Shown here one piece after another: positions 1-8,722 of a stretch of 64,000 nt of DNA. The stretch covers positions 186,001-250,000 of the forward strand of contig NZ_FRXO01000002.1 of assembly GCF_900148505.1 (NCBI RefSeq). Reading direction: 5' to 3'. The notes beneath the pieces are model-generated. The model was not told the origin of the DNA. It made no database searches and saw nothing but the letters and a program-made list of their open reading frames with translations. The translations under genes and the position numbers were made by a program. Position 1 is the first letter of the stretch; the number at the start of each line of letters is the position of its first letter. This stretch comes from Pseudoxanthobacter soli DSM 19599. GTDB lineage: Bacteria; Pseudomonadota; Alphaproteobacteria; Rhizobiales; Segnochrobactraceae.

Positions 1-696
1 GCCGACGGTGAAGTCGGCGCGGCGGCCGTCGCCGAAATCGAGGATGCCGGTGGTGAGCCGGTCGACCCCGAACACCGGATCGCGATCCATCAGCGCGATG
101 GCGCGCTTCGGCTCGGCCTCGAACATGAAGCGCGCGGCGGTGACGGGATAGCAGCCGATGTCGAGCAGCGCGCCGCCGCCGGTCTCGGGCTTGTTGCGGA
201 TATTGGCCGGATCGACGTTGTTGTAGGAGAAGAACATCTGCAGCACCTGGGCTGGGCCGATGGTGCCCTCCCGCACGATCTCGCGCGCGCGGAGCCATTG
301 CGGATGGAAGCGCACCATGAACGCCTCCATCACCATGGGATCGGCCGGCAGCCTGCGCAGCCGCGCCGCGTCGGCGGCATCGAGCCCGATCGGCTTCTCG
401 CACAGCACCGCCTTGCCGGCCTCGGCGGCCCGGATAGTCCAGTCGACGTGAAGATTGTTCGGCAGCGGATTGTAGACGCCGTCGATCTCGGGATCGGCCA
501 GAAGCTCTTCATAGGATGAATAAGCCTTCGGAATGCCGAGTTCCGCGGCCGCCTGGCGCGCCCGCTCCCCATCCCGCGAGGCGATGGCCGCGACCACGCC
601 GAGGCGCGATCGCTGGAGACCGGGAATGACCTTGCCGGTTCCGATGCGGGCCGTCGAGAGAATGCCCCAGCGAAACGGCGCTGCGGTTTGCGACAT
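1..696 (-). CDS. Gfo/Idh/MocA family NAD(P)-dependent oxidoreductase (3' end outside window)
   Basis: This is the N-terminal 232 codons of a sugar- or polyol-type dehydrogenase, open to the window edge. The start GGAGG-TACGTCCG-ATG encodes MSQTAAPFRWGILSTARIG, a Rossmann nucleotide-binding start. The family CEKPIG motif, whose Lys is catalytic in the family, lies near residue 95. The readable part also contains the switch into the alpha/beta catalytic domain. It lies next to a DeoR regulator and a sugar ABC transporter, which fits oxidation of a carbohydrate or polyol. The substrate cannot be read from sequence. Confidence 0.9.
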   Translation of the reverse strand, partial: MSQTAAPFRWGILSTARIGTGKVIPGLQRSRLGVVAAIASRDGERARQAAAELGIPKAYSSYEELLADPEIDGVYNPLPNNLHVDWTIRAAEAGKAVLCEKPIGLDAADAARLRRLPADPMVMEAFMVRFHPQWLRAREIVREGTIGPAQVLQMFFSYNNVDPANIRNKPETGGGALLDIGCYPVTAARFMFEAEPKRAIALMDRDPVFGVDRLTTGILDFGDGRRADFTVG

Positions 697-961
697 CGGA
701 CGTACCTCCACGGATGGGCCTGAAAACGGCGTCTTATGGCCCCGGCCGACGTTCCGATGACGCGCCGCGGATTGCGGAGCTTGAAGGCAAGCGCACGGTC
801 TGGCGGAAACGGGCCGAACGTCGGGCGGGCTTTTCCGCACTATCGTCGGCTTTGGACCGATGAAGCAAGCCTTCGTTGGCCGGCGAAAAAGCCGTGGCCC
901 GCAGAAGCACATCGGATGCGGGCGTGGAAGATCGCAGGCGGAGGGAGCAAGGCTATCCCGC

Positions 962-1783
962 CTACGCGCTCCCCTCGTCGCAAAGCCGCACCTCGACGCC
1001 GGCTTCCCGCATCGCAGCCACGGCATCGGGATCCGGGCCGCCAGCGGTGAGCACGAGGTCGATATCGGCGAACGGACAGACGCCGACCAGGGCGGCGGCG
1101 GTGAACTTGCTCGCATCCGCCACCACGACCCGACGCCGCCCCGCGCGCAGGATCGCCTGCTTCAGCGCGGCATCGGGCAGGCTGATCGCCATGACGCCGA
1201 GTTCGGGATCGAAGCCGTTGCAGCCGACGAAGGCGATCGAGGCGCGAATCCGTTCGAGGATCAGGGTCGAGAACGGTTCGACCAGCGAATGCTGCTGCGG
1301 CCGGAGCGCCCCACCGGTGACGATGACCTGAAGGCGCGGAACCGCCCGCTCCAGCGCCAGCGCGACGTTGAGGCCGGGGGTGAAGACCGTGACGTCCTCG
1401 AGGTCGGAGCGGTCTGCCAGCGCGTGGGCGATCGCCATCGTGGTGGTGCCGACATCGAGCACGATGGAATCGCCGGAGGAAACGAGATCCACAGCCACGG
1501 CCGCGATCGAACGCTTGTCGTCGGCGTGGGTGCCGATGCGGGCTTCGAACGCAAGCTCGGCGGCATTCGGCCGCACGCCCATGACGCCGCCGCGCACCCG
1601 CCGCACGCCGCCGTCCCGCGCGAGGATATCGAGGTCGCTGCGGACGGTCACCTCGGACACGCCGAACTGTCGCGAGAGGTCGAGCACCCGCACGAAATCC
1701 CGCGCGCGGATGAAGGACAGCATACGGCGGCGGCGGCCGAGCGAGTCAGCCGACCCGCCTTCGCCCAACTCCTGCTCCGTCAC
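962..1783 (-). CDS. DeoR/GlpR family transcriptional regulator
   Basis: The protein has 273 residues from the preferred GTG start (VTEQELGEGG). The open frame extends further upstream, but that extension is Arg-rich and unlike the family. A winged-helix DNA-binding domain fills about residues 15-70, with the recognition segment FGVSEVTVRSDLDIL. The rest is the phosphosugar-isomerase-like sensor domain, including LDVGTTTMAIA and VTGGALRP. DeoR proteins usually repress sugar or polyol genes and respond to a phosphorylated sugar. It is divergent from the ABC transporter at 2464, so that operon is its likely target. The GTG start has only a weak ribosome site (GGGGCGGGG). Confidence 0.88.
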   Translation of the reverse strand: MTEQELGEGGSADSLGRRRRMLSFIRARDFVRVLDLSRQFGVSEVTVRSDLDILARDGGVRRVRGGVMGVRPNAAELAFEARIGTHADDKRSIAAVAVDLVSSGDSIVLDVGTTTMAIAHALADRSDLEDVTVFTPGLNVALALERAVPRLQVIVTGGALRPQQHSLVEPFSTLILERIRASIAFVGCNGFDPELGVMAISLPDAALKQAILRAGRRRVVVADASKFTAAALVGVCPFADIDLVLTAGGPDPDAVAAMREAGVEVRLCDEGSA

Positions 1784-2463
1784 GGCACCCCGCCCCAACC
1801 TTTTGAATTCGAAAGCGGGCGCGACTTTCGCCCCAATCCGCGCCCAATGCAATCCCGCACCTGTCTCACGCGCCGCATGTCCGGCGACGTTCTTGACCGG
1901 GAGACCACGCCCTCCGCAACCGCTGAAACGCGCGCGTTTCCTGCTGCATTGCACGCGTGGTTGCTGCACCGCAGTTGCACACGGGCGCAAGCCTCGCCCC
2001 ATGCGGGACCATTTTTGCGAACCCACTCGACAACGGATTTTCGCTATGCAAACTTCGATTGTGAAAGAGGCTTCAGCCCGAACCGACGGCCGGGCGCGGA
2101 TGCCGAGAGAAAGAACCGCCACTTAAGGGCGGTCGATGGAGAGGCGACGCCATGCGTTCGAACGCCGTGCGTGCGAAGATCTTTTCGCTGGTCCTTCCGG
2201 CCGGTACGGGATCGGAATTTCGGTGGACTGCGGAGTTTGTCCCGGTCGGAGCGACGCGATCCGACCGGGAAGCTCTCTAGTCCGATGCGGGCGCCGAGGC
2301 TGGCGCAACCACCCGCCTCTCGCCTTTCCCGCGCTGCAGCGTGACGCGACCCGGCAACGGCAATGCCCTGACACGGGCAGACCGTCGTCAACCCGGACGC
2401 AGGCAGCCAGACGCACGCAGCCGAACTCAAGCGCCCGCAGCGGACATCCCCGGGAGGAGACCG
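1784..2463. other. Intergenic region between deoR-type regulator and sugar ABC operon
   Basis: About 680 bases without a convincing gene; open frames here are GC-skew shadows. It must carry the divergent promoters. A relatively A/T-rich patch at about 2020-2085 is the best promoter area. The stretch 1940-1990 holds several TTGCAC / TGCTGCAC repeats that could be regulator sites. A strong hairpin at 2240-2270 and a GGGAGG ribosome site at about 2450-2456 precede the ATPase gene. Confidence 0.5.
2240..2270 (+). repeat. Perfect 11-bp inverted repeat in the ABC operon leader
   Basis: TCCCGGTCGGA at 2240-2250 pairs exactly with TCCGACCGGGA at 2260-2270 across a 9-base loop. It lies about 190 bases upstream of the ATPase start, inside the probable leader. 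There is no T-run after it, so it is not a classical intrinsic terminator. It could be a transcript-stabilising or attenuating hairpin. Confidence 0.6.
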
Positions 2464-4050
2464 ATGCCGAACGACAGCAACAGCCCCGAGACCGGAACGG
2501 GCCGTCAGGCCGCAGACGTGCCGAGTAACGATACGCCGGTCCTTGAGATGCGGGGCATCCAGAAGTCGTTTCCCGGCGTGCGCGCGCTGGCGAACGTGAG
2601 CTTTTCCGCCTATGCGGGCGAGATTCACGCGCTGATGGGCGAGAACGGCGCCGGCAAATCCACGCTGATGAAGGTGCTGTCCGGGGCCTATCAGGCCGAT
2701 CCCGGTGGATCGATCTTGATCGGCGGCACGCCGGTCGTGATCGACGGCCCGCTGGCAGGGCGCCAGCATGGCATCGCGATCATCTATCAGGAACTCGCGC
2801 TCTCGCCGAACCTGTCGGTGGCCGAGAACGTGTTCCTCGGCCGGGAGAAATCAGCCGGCGGCATGATCGACCGCAAGGCGATGGCGGACGCCTGCCGCCC
2901 GGTGATGGAGCGCCTCGCGGTCGGATTTTCCCCGGAAACGAAAGTGGCAGCGCTGTCAATCGCGGAACGGCAGCTCGTGGAGATCGTCCGCGCACTGACG
3001 GCGCAGGCGCGCATCCTGGTGATGGACGAGCCCACGACCTCGCTTTCCGCCCGCGAGACCGAGCGGTTGTTCACGCTCATCCGCCAGCTCAAGGCGGAGG
3101 GGATGGCCATCATCTATATCAGCCACCGCATGGGCGAGGTTTATGAACTCGCCGACCGGGTGAGCGTGCTGCGCGACGGAACCTTCATCGGCACACTGGC
3201 GCGCGAGGACATCAACGCCGACGCGGTGGTGCGCATGATGGTCGGGCGCGATCTTTCGTCGTTCTACACGAAGGATCATCGCGCGCCGCCGGCCGACAGG
3301 CCGGTGGTGATCGAGGTCGACGACATTGCCGACGGCCGGCGCGTGCACGGCTGCTCGTTCGCGGTCCACGAGGGCGAGGTGCTCGGCATCGCCGGCCTCG
3401 TCGGCGCCGGACGCACCGAGCTCGCCCGCCTGATCTACGGCGCCGACAAGGCGACCCGCGGCCGCATTCGCGTCGACGGTCGGGAGGTCGCCATCCGCGA
3501 TCCCGAGACCGCCATCGATGCCGGCGTCGTCTATCTCACCGAGGATCGCAAGACGCTCGGCCTGTTTCTGGACATGACGATCCGCGAGAACATCAATATC
3601 GGCGTGATCGGCCGCGATTCCGGAGCGGGCGGCACGCTCAACTTCAAGGCGGCGAAGGCGCGCGCCGCGGCGGCCATGAAGAGCCTCGCCATTCGCGCCC
3701 CGACCGACATGATCACCGTCGGCGCGCTTTCCGGCGGCAACCAGCAGAAGGTGCTGCTGTCGCGGCTGCTGGAAACCAAGCCGCGGGTGCTGATCCTCGA
3801 CGAGCCGACGCGAGGGGTCGACATCGGCGCCAAGTCCGAAATCTACCGCCTGATCGACAGCCTCGCCCAAAGCGGCATCGCCGTGGTGGTGATCTCGAGC
3901 GAACTGCCCGAGGTGATCGGCATCAGCGACCGCATCGTCGTGATGCGCGACGGGCGGCTGGTCGGCGAGGTCGACCCCGCGCTCGGCGCCGACGCGGCGC
4001 AGCAGGCCGTGATGGCGCTCGCGACCGGCGTCGCCGGCGCCGCCGCCTGA
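2464..4050 (+). CDS. Sugar ABC transporter ATP-binding protein (RbsA/XylG/MglA type)
   Basis: The 528-residue protein has two fused ABC domains, as in importers of monosaccharides. Start ATG 2464 follows GGGAGGAGACCG. The first domain has Walker [10 protein letters not shown], signature-region [11 protein letters not shown] and Walker [12 protein letters not shown]. The second has the degenerate Walker [10 protein letters not shown] typical of this family, LSGGNQQKV and [19 protein letters not shown]. It energises import through the permease 42 bases downstream. The three-gene order ATPase, permease, binding protein is that of the CUT2 class. The sugar is not identifiable by eye. Confidence 0.95.
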   Translation: MPNDSNSPETGTGRQAADVPSNDTPVLEMRGIQKSFPGVRALANVSFSAYAGEIHALMGENGAGKSTLMKVLSGAYQADPGGSILIGGTPVVIDGPLAGRQHGIAIIYQELALSPNLSVAENVFLGREKSAGGMIDRKAMADACRPVMERLAVGFSPETKVAALSIAERQLVEIVRALTAQARILVMDEPTTSLSARETERLFTLIRQLKAEGMAIIYISHRMGEVYELADRVSVLRDGTFIGTLAREDINADAVVRMMVGRDLSSFYTKDHRAPPADRPVVIEVDDIADGRRVHGCSFAVHEGEVLGIAGLVGAGRTELARLIYGADKATRGRIRVDGREVAIRDPETAIDAGVVYLTEDRKTLGLFLDMTIRENINIGVIGRDSGAGGTLNFKAAKARAAAAMKSLAIRAPTDMITVGALSGGNQQKVLLSRLLETKPRVLILDEPTRGVDIGAKSEIYRLIDSLAQSGIAVVVISSELPEVIGISDRIVVMRDGRLVGEVDPALGADAAQQAVMALATGVAGAAA

Positions 4051-4092
4051 GTCCCCCGTTCCTCTCCCGGATTTGCTGACAAGGAGGCCCGC

Positions 4093-5121
4093 ATGGCCGA
4101 CACGCCCACCACCGAGAACGGCCGGGACGCCGAGGAAGCCCTGCGGCGGCAGGAAGCGGAACGACGCAAGCAGGCGATCCGCACGGCGATCCAGGTCGCC
4201 GGCATGCTGCCGGTGCTGATCGTCATCGCCATCGGCTTCCAGCTCCTGACCGACCGCTTCATGAGCTGGAACAACCTCTCGATCGTCGCCCAGCAGGCCG
4301 CGATCAACATCGTCCTCGCTGCTGGCATGACCTTCGTCATCCTGACCGGCGGCATCGACCTTTCGGTCGGCTCGATCCTCGCAGCCTCGGCCATGGTGGC
4401 GGTGATCGGCTCGCTGATCCCGGACTGGGGAATGCTCGGCATTCCCTTCGCGCTCGGCGTCGGCCTCGGCTGCGGGCTCCTCAACGGCGTGCTGATCGCC
4501 TTCGTCCGATTACCACCCTTCATCGTGACACTCGGCTCGCTGACGGCCGTGCGCGGCATCGCGCGCCTGCTCGGCGAGGACACCACGGTGTTCAACCCGT
4601 CGCTGCCGTTCGACTTCATCGGCAACGGCTCGCTGTTCGGGGTGCCGTGGCTCGTCGTCATCGCCCTCGCGGTCGTGGTGGTGTCGTGGTTCATCCTGCG
4701 GCGGACGGTGCTCGGGACCCGCATCTACGCGGTCGGCGGCAATCCGGTCGCCGCGCGGCTCGCGGGCATCAAGGTGTGGAGCATCCTGCTGTTCGTCTAT
4801 TGCATGTCGGGGTTGCTCGCGGGCCTCGGCGGCGTGATGTCGGCGGCCCGCCTCTACGCCGCCAACGGCCTTCAGCTCGGCCAGTCCTACGAGCTCGACG
4901 CCATCGCCGCCGTCATTCTCGGCGGCACCTCGTTCACCGGCGGCATCGGCTCCATCTGGGGCACGCTGATCGGCGCGCTCATCATCGCGGTGCTGTCCAA
5001 CGGCCTCATCCTCGTCGGGGTGTCGGACATCTGGCAGTACATCATCAAGGGCCTCGTCATCATCGGCGCCGTGGCGCTCGACCGCTACCGCCTGGAGCAT
5101 GGCGTCGGCGGGCGCACCTGA
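4093..5121 (+). CDS. Sugar ABC transporter permease (RbsC type)
   Basis: A 342-residue inner-membrane permease of the BPD_transp_2 family. A hydrophilic, charged N-terminus of about 30 residues is followed by roughly eight to ten hydrophobic helices. The family signature LTGGIDLSVGS is at about residues 84-94, and AVILGGTSFTGGIGSIWGT is near residue 275. The start ATG follows AAGGAGGCCCGC. It forms the channel of the CUT2 importer with the flanking ATPase and binding protein. Confidence 0.95.
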   Translation: MADTPTTENGRDAEEALRRQEAERRKQAIRTAIQVAGMLPVLIVIAIGFQLLTDRFMSWNNLSIVAQQAAINIVLAAGMTFVILTGGIDLSVGSILAASAMVAVIGSLIPDWGMLGIPFALGVGLGCGLLNGVLIAFVRLPPFIVTLGSLTAVRGIARLLGEDTTVFNPSLPFDFIGNGSLFGVPWLVVIALAVVVVSWFILRRTVLGTRIYAVGGNPVAARLAGIKVWSILLFVYCMSGLLAGLGGVMSAARLYAANGLQLGQSYELDAIAAVILGGTSFTGGIGSIWGTLIGALIIAVLSNGLILVGVSDIWQYIIKGLVIIGAVALDRYRLEHGVGGRT

Positions 5122-5270
5122 GGCCGGAATCCCTTCCCGGCGCGGCCACTACCGCGCAGGCCATTCCCGGTGCGGCGGCTGGCCGTGCCGGGCGACAAGA
5201 CCCGCCGCCGGACACCGGGGCGGAACGGCAACGAAAAGCAAAACGAACCAAGAAACCGGAGGATACGCCC

Positions 5271-6230
5271 ATGAAGAAGCTCGGAACCGCGTTCGCGGCT
5301 GCCCTGACGGTCGCCACCGCGCTTTCGGCCAGCCTCGCCGGCATGGCCGGAGCCGAGGCGAAGGAACTGAAGACCCTCGGCATCTCGGTCGGCTCGCTCG
5401 GCAATCCGTTCTTCGTCGCCATCATCAAGGGCGCCGAGGCGCAGGCCAAGGAGATCAATCCCGACGTCAAGGTGACGGCGGTGTCGTCCGACTACGACCT
5501 CAACAAGCAGTTCACGCAGATCGACAACTTCATCGCCGCCGGCGTCGACATGATCCTGCTCAACGCCGTCGATCCGGTCGCGATCGAGCCGGCGGTGAAG
5601 AAGGCCCAGGCGGCGGGCATCGTCGTCTCGGCGTTCGACGTGTCGGCCAAGGGCGCCGACGACACCGTGATGACCAACAACATCCAGGCCGGCGAACTCG
5701 CCTGCCAGTACATCGTCGATCACATCGGCGGCAAAGGAAACGTGGTCATCGCCAACGGCCCGCAGGTGTCGTCGGTCATCGACCGCGTGAAGGGCTGCGA
5801 GGCGGTGTTCGCCAAGCACCCGGACATCAAGGTGCTCTCCTCCAACCAGGACGCCAAGGGCTCGCGCGACGGCGGCTTCGCGGTCGGCCAGGGCCTGCTG
5901 ACCCGCTTCCCGGACATCCAGGGCGTGTTCGCCATCAACGACCCGACCGCCATCGGCTTCGAGCTCGCCGCCAAGCAGCTCGGGCGCAAGGAGTTCATCA
6001 TCACCGCCGTCGACGGCGCGCCCGACATCGAGGCGGTGCTGAAGACCGGCAACTCGCTGATCAAGGCCTCCGCCTCGCAGGACCCCTACCTGATGGCGCA
6101 GCGTGCCGTCGCCATCGGCAACGAGATCCTGCAGGGCAAGAAGCCGGCCGAGACCACCGTGCTGATGGAGCCGAAGCTGATCACGTCGGAGAATGTCGGC
6201 GAGTACAAGGGCTGGACCGCCGCCCGCTGA
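5271..6230 (+). CDS. Periplasmic sugar-binding protein (RbsB-like, peripla_BP_4)
   Basis: A 319-residue secreted binding protein. The signal peptide is MKKLGTAFAAALTVATAL and onward, with likely cleavage after GAEA at about residue 27. The mature part starts KTLGISVGSLGNPFF, the usual first strand of the ribose-binding fold, and contains NAVDPVAIEPAV and VFAINDPTAIG. The start ATG follows AAACCGGAGGATACGCCC. It is the third gene of the transport operon and a hairpin terminator follows. It would hand a pyranose, furanose or polyol to the permease. Confidence 0.95.
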   Translation: MKKLGTAFAAALTVATALSASLAGMAGAEAKELKTLGISVGSLGNPFFVAIIKGAEAQAKEINPDVKVTAVSSDYDLNKQFTQIDNFIAAGVDMILLNAVDPVAIEPAVKKAQAAGIVVSAFDVSAKGADDTVMTNNIQAGELACQYIVDHIGGKGNVVIANGPQVSSVIDRVKGCEAVFAKHPDIKVLSSNQDAKGSRDGGFAVGQGLLTRFPDIQGVFAINDPTAIGFELAAKQLGRKEFIITAVDGAPDIEAVLKTGNSLIKASASQDPYLMAQRAVAIGNEILQGKKPAETTVLMEPKLITSENVGEYKGWTAAR

Positions 6231-6267
6231 ACGGCGGAACGCTGAACGGGCCTCAAGTCTTCGCCAC

Positions 6268-6296
6268 GGGATGCCGGCACGGACTGCCGGCATCCC
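6268..6296 (+). terminator. Hairpin terminator after the sugar-binding protein gene
   Basis: GGGATGCCGGC (6268-6278) pairs perfectly with GCCGGCATCCC (6286-6296) across a 7-base loop, 38 bases after the stop codon. There is no T-run, as is common for the GC-rich hairpins of this window. Confidence 0.7.
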
Positions 6297-6445
6297 ACCT
6301 GCTTGCCATGATCGGCCGCGTTGCCGCGACTCGGCCTCCCTACACGCGGAGCGCGTGGAATATTCACCGCCACTCCCGAACCCTCATGAGGCATGAAACG
6401 AATTTTCGTTAGACGCAAAAGCCATCTATAGTTTTGACCCGATGG

Positions 6446-6462
6446 TTAAAGTTCAGCTTTAA
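6446..6462. promoter_or_regulatory. Palindrome TTAAAG-N5-CTTTAA in the marR upstream region
   Basis: A 17-base inverted repeat in the A/T-rich gap between the transport operon and marR. It overlaps the spacer and -10 position of a possible promoter whose -35-like element TTGACC is at 6434-6439. It has the same 17-base footprint length as the palindrome at 6600, so it may be a second regulator site. This is inferred from sequence symmetry only. Confidence 0.4.
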
Positions 6463-6599
6463 TCAGCTGACAATTTTTGCTTTCTTTGGCAAAACATGAC
6501 GTTCAATGGCTTTCACGGGCCATCGGATGTGTGCTAGCAAATGTCTTCAGGGGCACGCATCGATTTCACACCGCGTTCGGCATCACGGCTGCCGAGACG

Positions 6600-6616
6600 G
6601 TTGAATCATATTCAAC
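6600..6616. promoter_or_regulatory. Perfect MarR-type operator palindrome GTTGAAT-CAT-ATTCAAC
   Basis: Seven-base arms with a 3-base centre lie 11 bases before the marR start codon. Its size and symmetry match MarR-family operators, which typically overlap the regulator's own promoter. It suggests that the MarR protein encoded at 6628 represses itself. No strong ribosome site is visible between the palindrome and the ATG. Confidence 0.65.
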
Positions 6617-6627
6617 ACTGAAGCGTC

Positions 6628-7083
6628 ATGAACATCACCGCCAATCGAACGTCGCTGCCCCTGAGCAAGCGTCGCCGCTATTTGCTTGACGACCAGGTCG
6701 GGTTTGTTCTTCGGCAGGCTTTCCAGCGTCACACGACGCTGTTCACCGAAAAGATGGGCGCCGAGATCACGCCGACACAATGGGCCGTGATCTCCAAACT
6801 GCACGAAATCGGCGCCTGTTCGCAGAACCTGCTCGGCCGCCAGACGGCGATGGACGCCGCGACGGTCAAGGGCGTGGTCGACCGGCTGACCAAGCGCGGC
6901 ATCGTCGCGACCGCGCCCGATCCGAACGACGGACGCCGCATCCTCGTGTCGCTGACGGAGGAAGGCGAGAACCTCGCAGACCTCCATATCGGCCGCGCGC
7001 TGGACGTGACCGAGGCGACGCTGGCGCCGCTGACGGCGACCGAACGCGGCACGCTGATGAGCCTGCTGATGAAGCTGCGCTGA
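6628..7083 (+). CDS. MarR family transcriptional regulator
   Basis: A 151-residue winged-helix dimeric regulator. The recognition region is LGRQTAMDAATVKGVVDRLTKRG at about residues 70-92, followed by the wing APDPNDGRRILVSLTEEG. Both helices of the dimerisation domain are present, so it is full length. The start ATG has no clear ribosome site, but the preceding palindrome and the MNITANRTSLPLSKRRRYLLDD N-terminus support it. The ligand and targets are unknown. Its neighbours are the sugar transporter upstream and a convergent FAD oxidoreductase. Confidence 0.9.
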   Translation: MNITANRTSLPLSKRRRYLLDDQVGFVLRQAFQRHTTLFTEKMGAEITPTQWAVISKLHEIGACSQNLLGRQTAMDAATVKGVVDRLTKRGIVATAPDPNDGRRILVSLTEEGENLADLHIGRALDVTEATLAPLTATERGTLMSLLMKLR

Positions 7084-7093
7084 AAGCGCGCGG

Positions 7094-7115
7094 CGCCCCG
7101 ATGGGTGTCGGGGCG
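7094..7115 (+). terminator. Hairpin terminator after marR
   Basis: CGCCCCGA (7094-7101) pairs with TCGGGGCG (7108-7115) across a 6-base loop, just after the marR stop. No T-run follows. Confidence 0.55.
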
Positions 7116-7314
7116 GCTTCGGTTGCCGATGCGCGGTTCAAATCGCGCGCCCGCTCGTTCGGGCGCCACCGGTTGCCGCACGACCTGCGACGTGATGATG
7201 CTCACCCACGCGATGAGGCAAATCCGGGCTGGATCGGATCGATCGCCGGCCGGATATCGGTGTAGGCGGCTGAAACATGTTCCGTTCAGATCGAGGCGAT
7301 CCGGGCGGCTTCCG

Positions 7315-8493
7315 TCAGACCACGTTCTTCTCCACGATGGGCCGGCCCTCGATCAGGCGCTCGAAGCCGAGCACCCCGAGATCGAGACTGCGATAGGCGC
7401 CGTGGACCAAGAGTTCCGCAAGCCCACGCCCGACCGCGGGCGACTGCTGCAGGCCGTGACCGCTGAAACCGTTGGCGAGATAGAAGTTCGACAGGCCCGG
7501 CGCGCGGCCGACGAAGGCGTTGTGGTCGAACAGGTTCATGTCGTAGTGCCCGGCCCAGGCCCGGCCGGTGCGGATGCGCTCAAACGCGGGAACGCGGGTC
7601 GCGAGCGCCGGCCAGATGATCTCCTCGAACAGGCTGAAATCGACGTCGAAATCGTCTGAATCCGGGTCCTGATCCTCCGGCGGCACCACCCCGCAGAGGA
7701 AGCCGTCGCCTTCCGGCCGCACGTAGACGCCGGTGGTGTCGATCAAGAGCGGGCAGCCCTCCACCGCCTCGGCGCAGCGGAAGGTGAAGATCATCCGCTT
7801 CTTGTTGTGGACGGGAATATCGAGGCCCGCCATCGCCGCGACGGCGGGTCCGCCGGCGCCGGCCGCGTTCACGACCGCGCCGCAGGCGATCTCGGTGCCG
7901 TCGGCGAGGCGGACGTGGCTGATGCCCCCGCCCGAGCGGACGAGCCCCGTTACCTCGCCGGCGAGATAATCGACCCCACCGGCACGGGCCTTGCGACGGA
8001 ACGCCTGCATCAGCCCGTAGCCGTCGAACCAGCCCTCGCCGCTCGCGCCGAACGTGCCGGCCGCGAGATCGTCGACCGCAAGCCACGGGAACCGGGCGTT
8101 CAGCGCGGCCGGGTCCATCCAGCGGATGTCGGCCCCGAGCCGCTGTTGCAGCGCGTGGTTCTCCGCCAGCACCGGCACCCCTTCCGGGGTGGCGATGAAC
8201 AGGTAGCCGCCCTCGTGAAGGCCGATATCGGGCCTGTCGCCGTCGACCGCCAGTCGCTCGCCGATCTCGCGCAGGAAGCGGATGCCGTAGAGCGAGATCT
8301 CGACATTGATCGCCGTGGAATATTGCTGCCGGATCGAGGCGGCGGACAGCGCGGAGGCGCACCGCGCATAGCTCGGATCCTTCTCGACGACGAGAACGCG
8401 ACCGCCGAAATCCGGGTCCATCGCCAGATGGCAGGCAACGGAACTGCCGATGGCGGCCCCGCCGACGACCACGACATCATAAGTCTGCGCCAT
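7315..8493 (-). CDS. FAD-dependent oxidoreductase, D-amino-acid/glycine/sarcosine oxidase (DAO) family
   Basis: The 392-residue flavoenzyme begins MAQTYDVVVVGGAAIGSSVA, the FAD-binding beta-alpha-beta with GxGxxG-like VVGGAAIGSS. Toward the end is the family segment YLANGFSGHGLQQSPAVGRGLAELL. The start at 8493 is preferred because GGAGGACGAAGG lies just before it; a GTG six codons upstream falls inside that ribosome site. The enzyme probably oxidises an amino or imino acid. It is the last gene, after a 230-base gap, of a same-strand run with glutaryl-CoA dehydrogenase, so pipecolate, a D-amino acid or another lysine-pathway amine are candidate substrates. This is inference. Confidence 0.85.
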   Translation of the reverse strand: MAQTYDVVVVGGAAIGSSVACHLAMDPDFGGRVLVVEKDPSYARCASALSAASIRQQYSTAINVEISLYGIRFLREIGERLAVDGDRPDIGLHEGGYLFIATPEGVPVLAENHALQQRLGADIRWMDPAALNARFPWLAVDDLAAGTFGASGEGWFDGYGLMQAFRRKARAGGVDYLAGEVTGLVRSGGGISHVRLADGTEIACGAVVNAAGAGGPAVAAMAGLDIPVHNKKRMIFTFRCAEAVEGCPLLIDTTGVYVRPEGDGFLCGVVPPEDQDPDSDDFDVDFSLFEEIIWPALATRVPAFERIRTGRAWAGHYDMNLFDHNAFVGRAPGLSNFYLANGFSGHGLQQSPAVGRGLAELLVHGAYRSLDLGVLGFERLIEGRPIVEKNVV

Positions 8494-8577
8494 GGCGCCT
8501 TCGTCCTCCACAAGACATCCCGCCCGGATCGAGCAAGCCGGACGGCGGGGATGTACCCGAGCCTAGGAACGCTTTCC

Positions 8578-8678
8578 GATCTGATGGACTCATCAGATCG
8601 ACAAGAAATCGCTCCAGATTCAAAGGCTTGAGCATATCATTGTCGTTCAGATCGGTTCGATCTGAACGGGATATGCTC
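8578..8678. repeat. Composite palindromic repeat (two adjacent REP-like palindromes)
   Basis: Two perfect palindromes stand side by side between two same-strand genes. The first is GATCTGATG (8578-8586) / CATCAGATC (8591-8599), followed by ACAAGAAATCGCTC. The second spans 8630-8678, with outer arms GAGCATATC / GATATGCTC and inner arms CGTTCAGATCG (8644-8654) / CGATCTGAACG (8658-8668). Related copies occur at 43804-43848 and 15600-15634. The 16-mer CGACAAGAAATCGCTC at 8599-8614 is identical to 43833-43848. Confidence 0.85.
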
Positions 8679-8722
8679 TAGAAACCGACCGGGCCGCCGG
8701 CGCGGTCACGGAATGGGAGATC

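Noticed and set aside
860-2344. Long plus-strand open frame opposite the DeoR gene
   Set aside because: It is antisense to a clear DeoR protein, Arg/His/Ala-rich and has no recognisable domain; it is a GC-bias shadow.
7131-7151. GGTTCAAATC flanked by GCGC, resembling a tRNA T-arm
   Set aside because: The arm has a mismatched stem for a 7-base loop and no acceptor, D or anticodon arms can be built around it.
8578-8678. CRISPR-like array
   Set aside because: The repeats are adjacent palindromes without unique spacers, and no cas gene is present.
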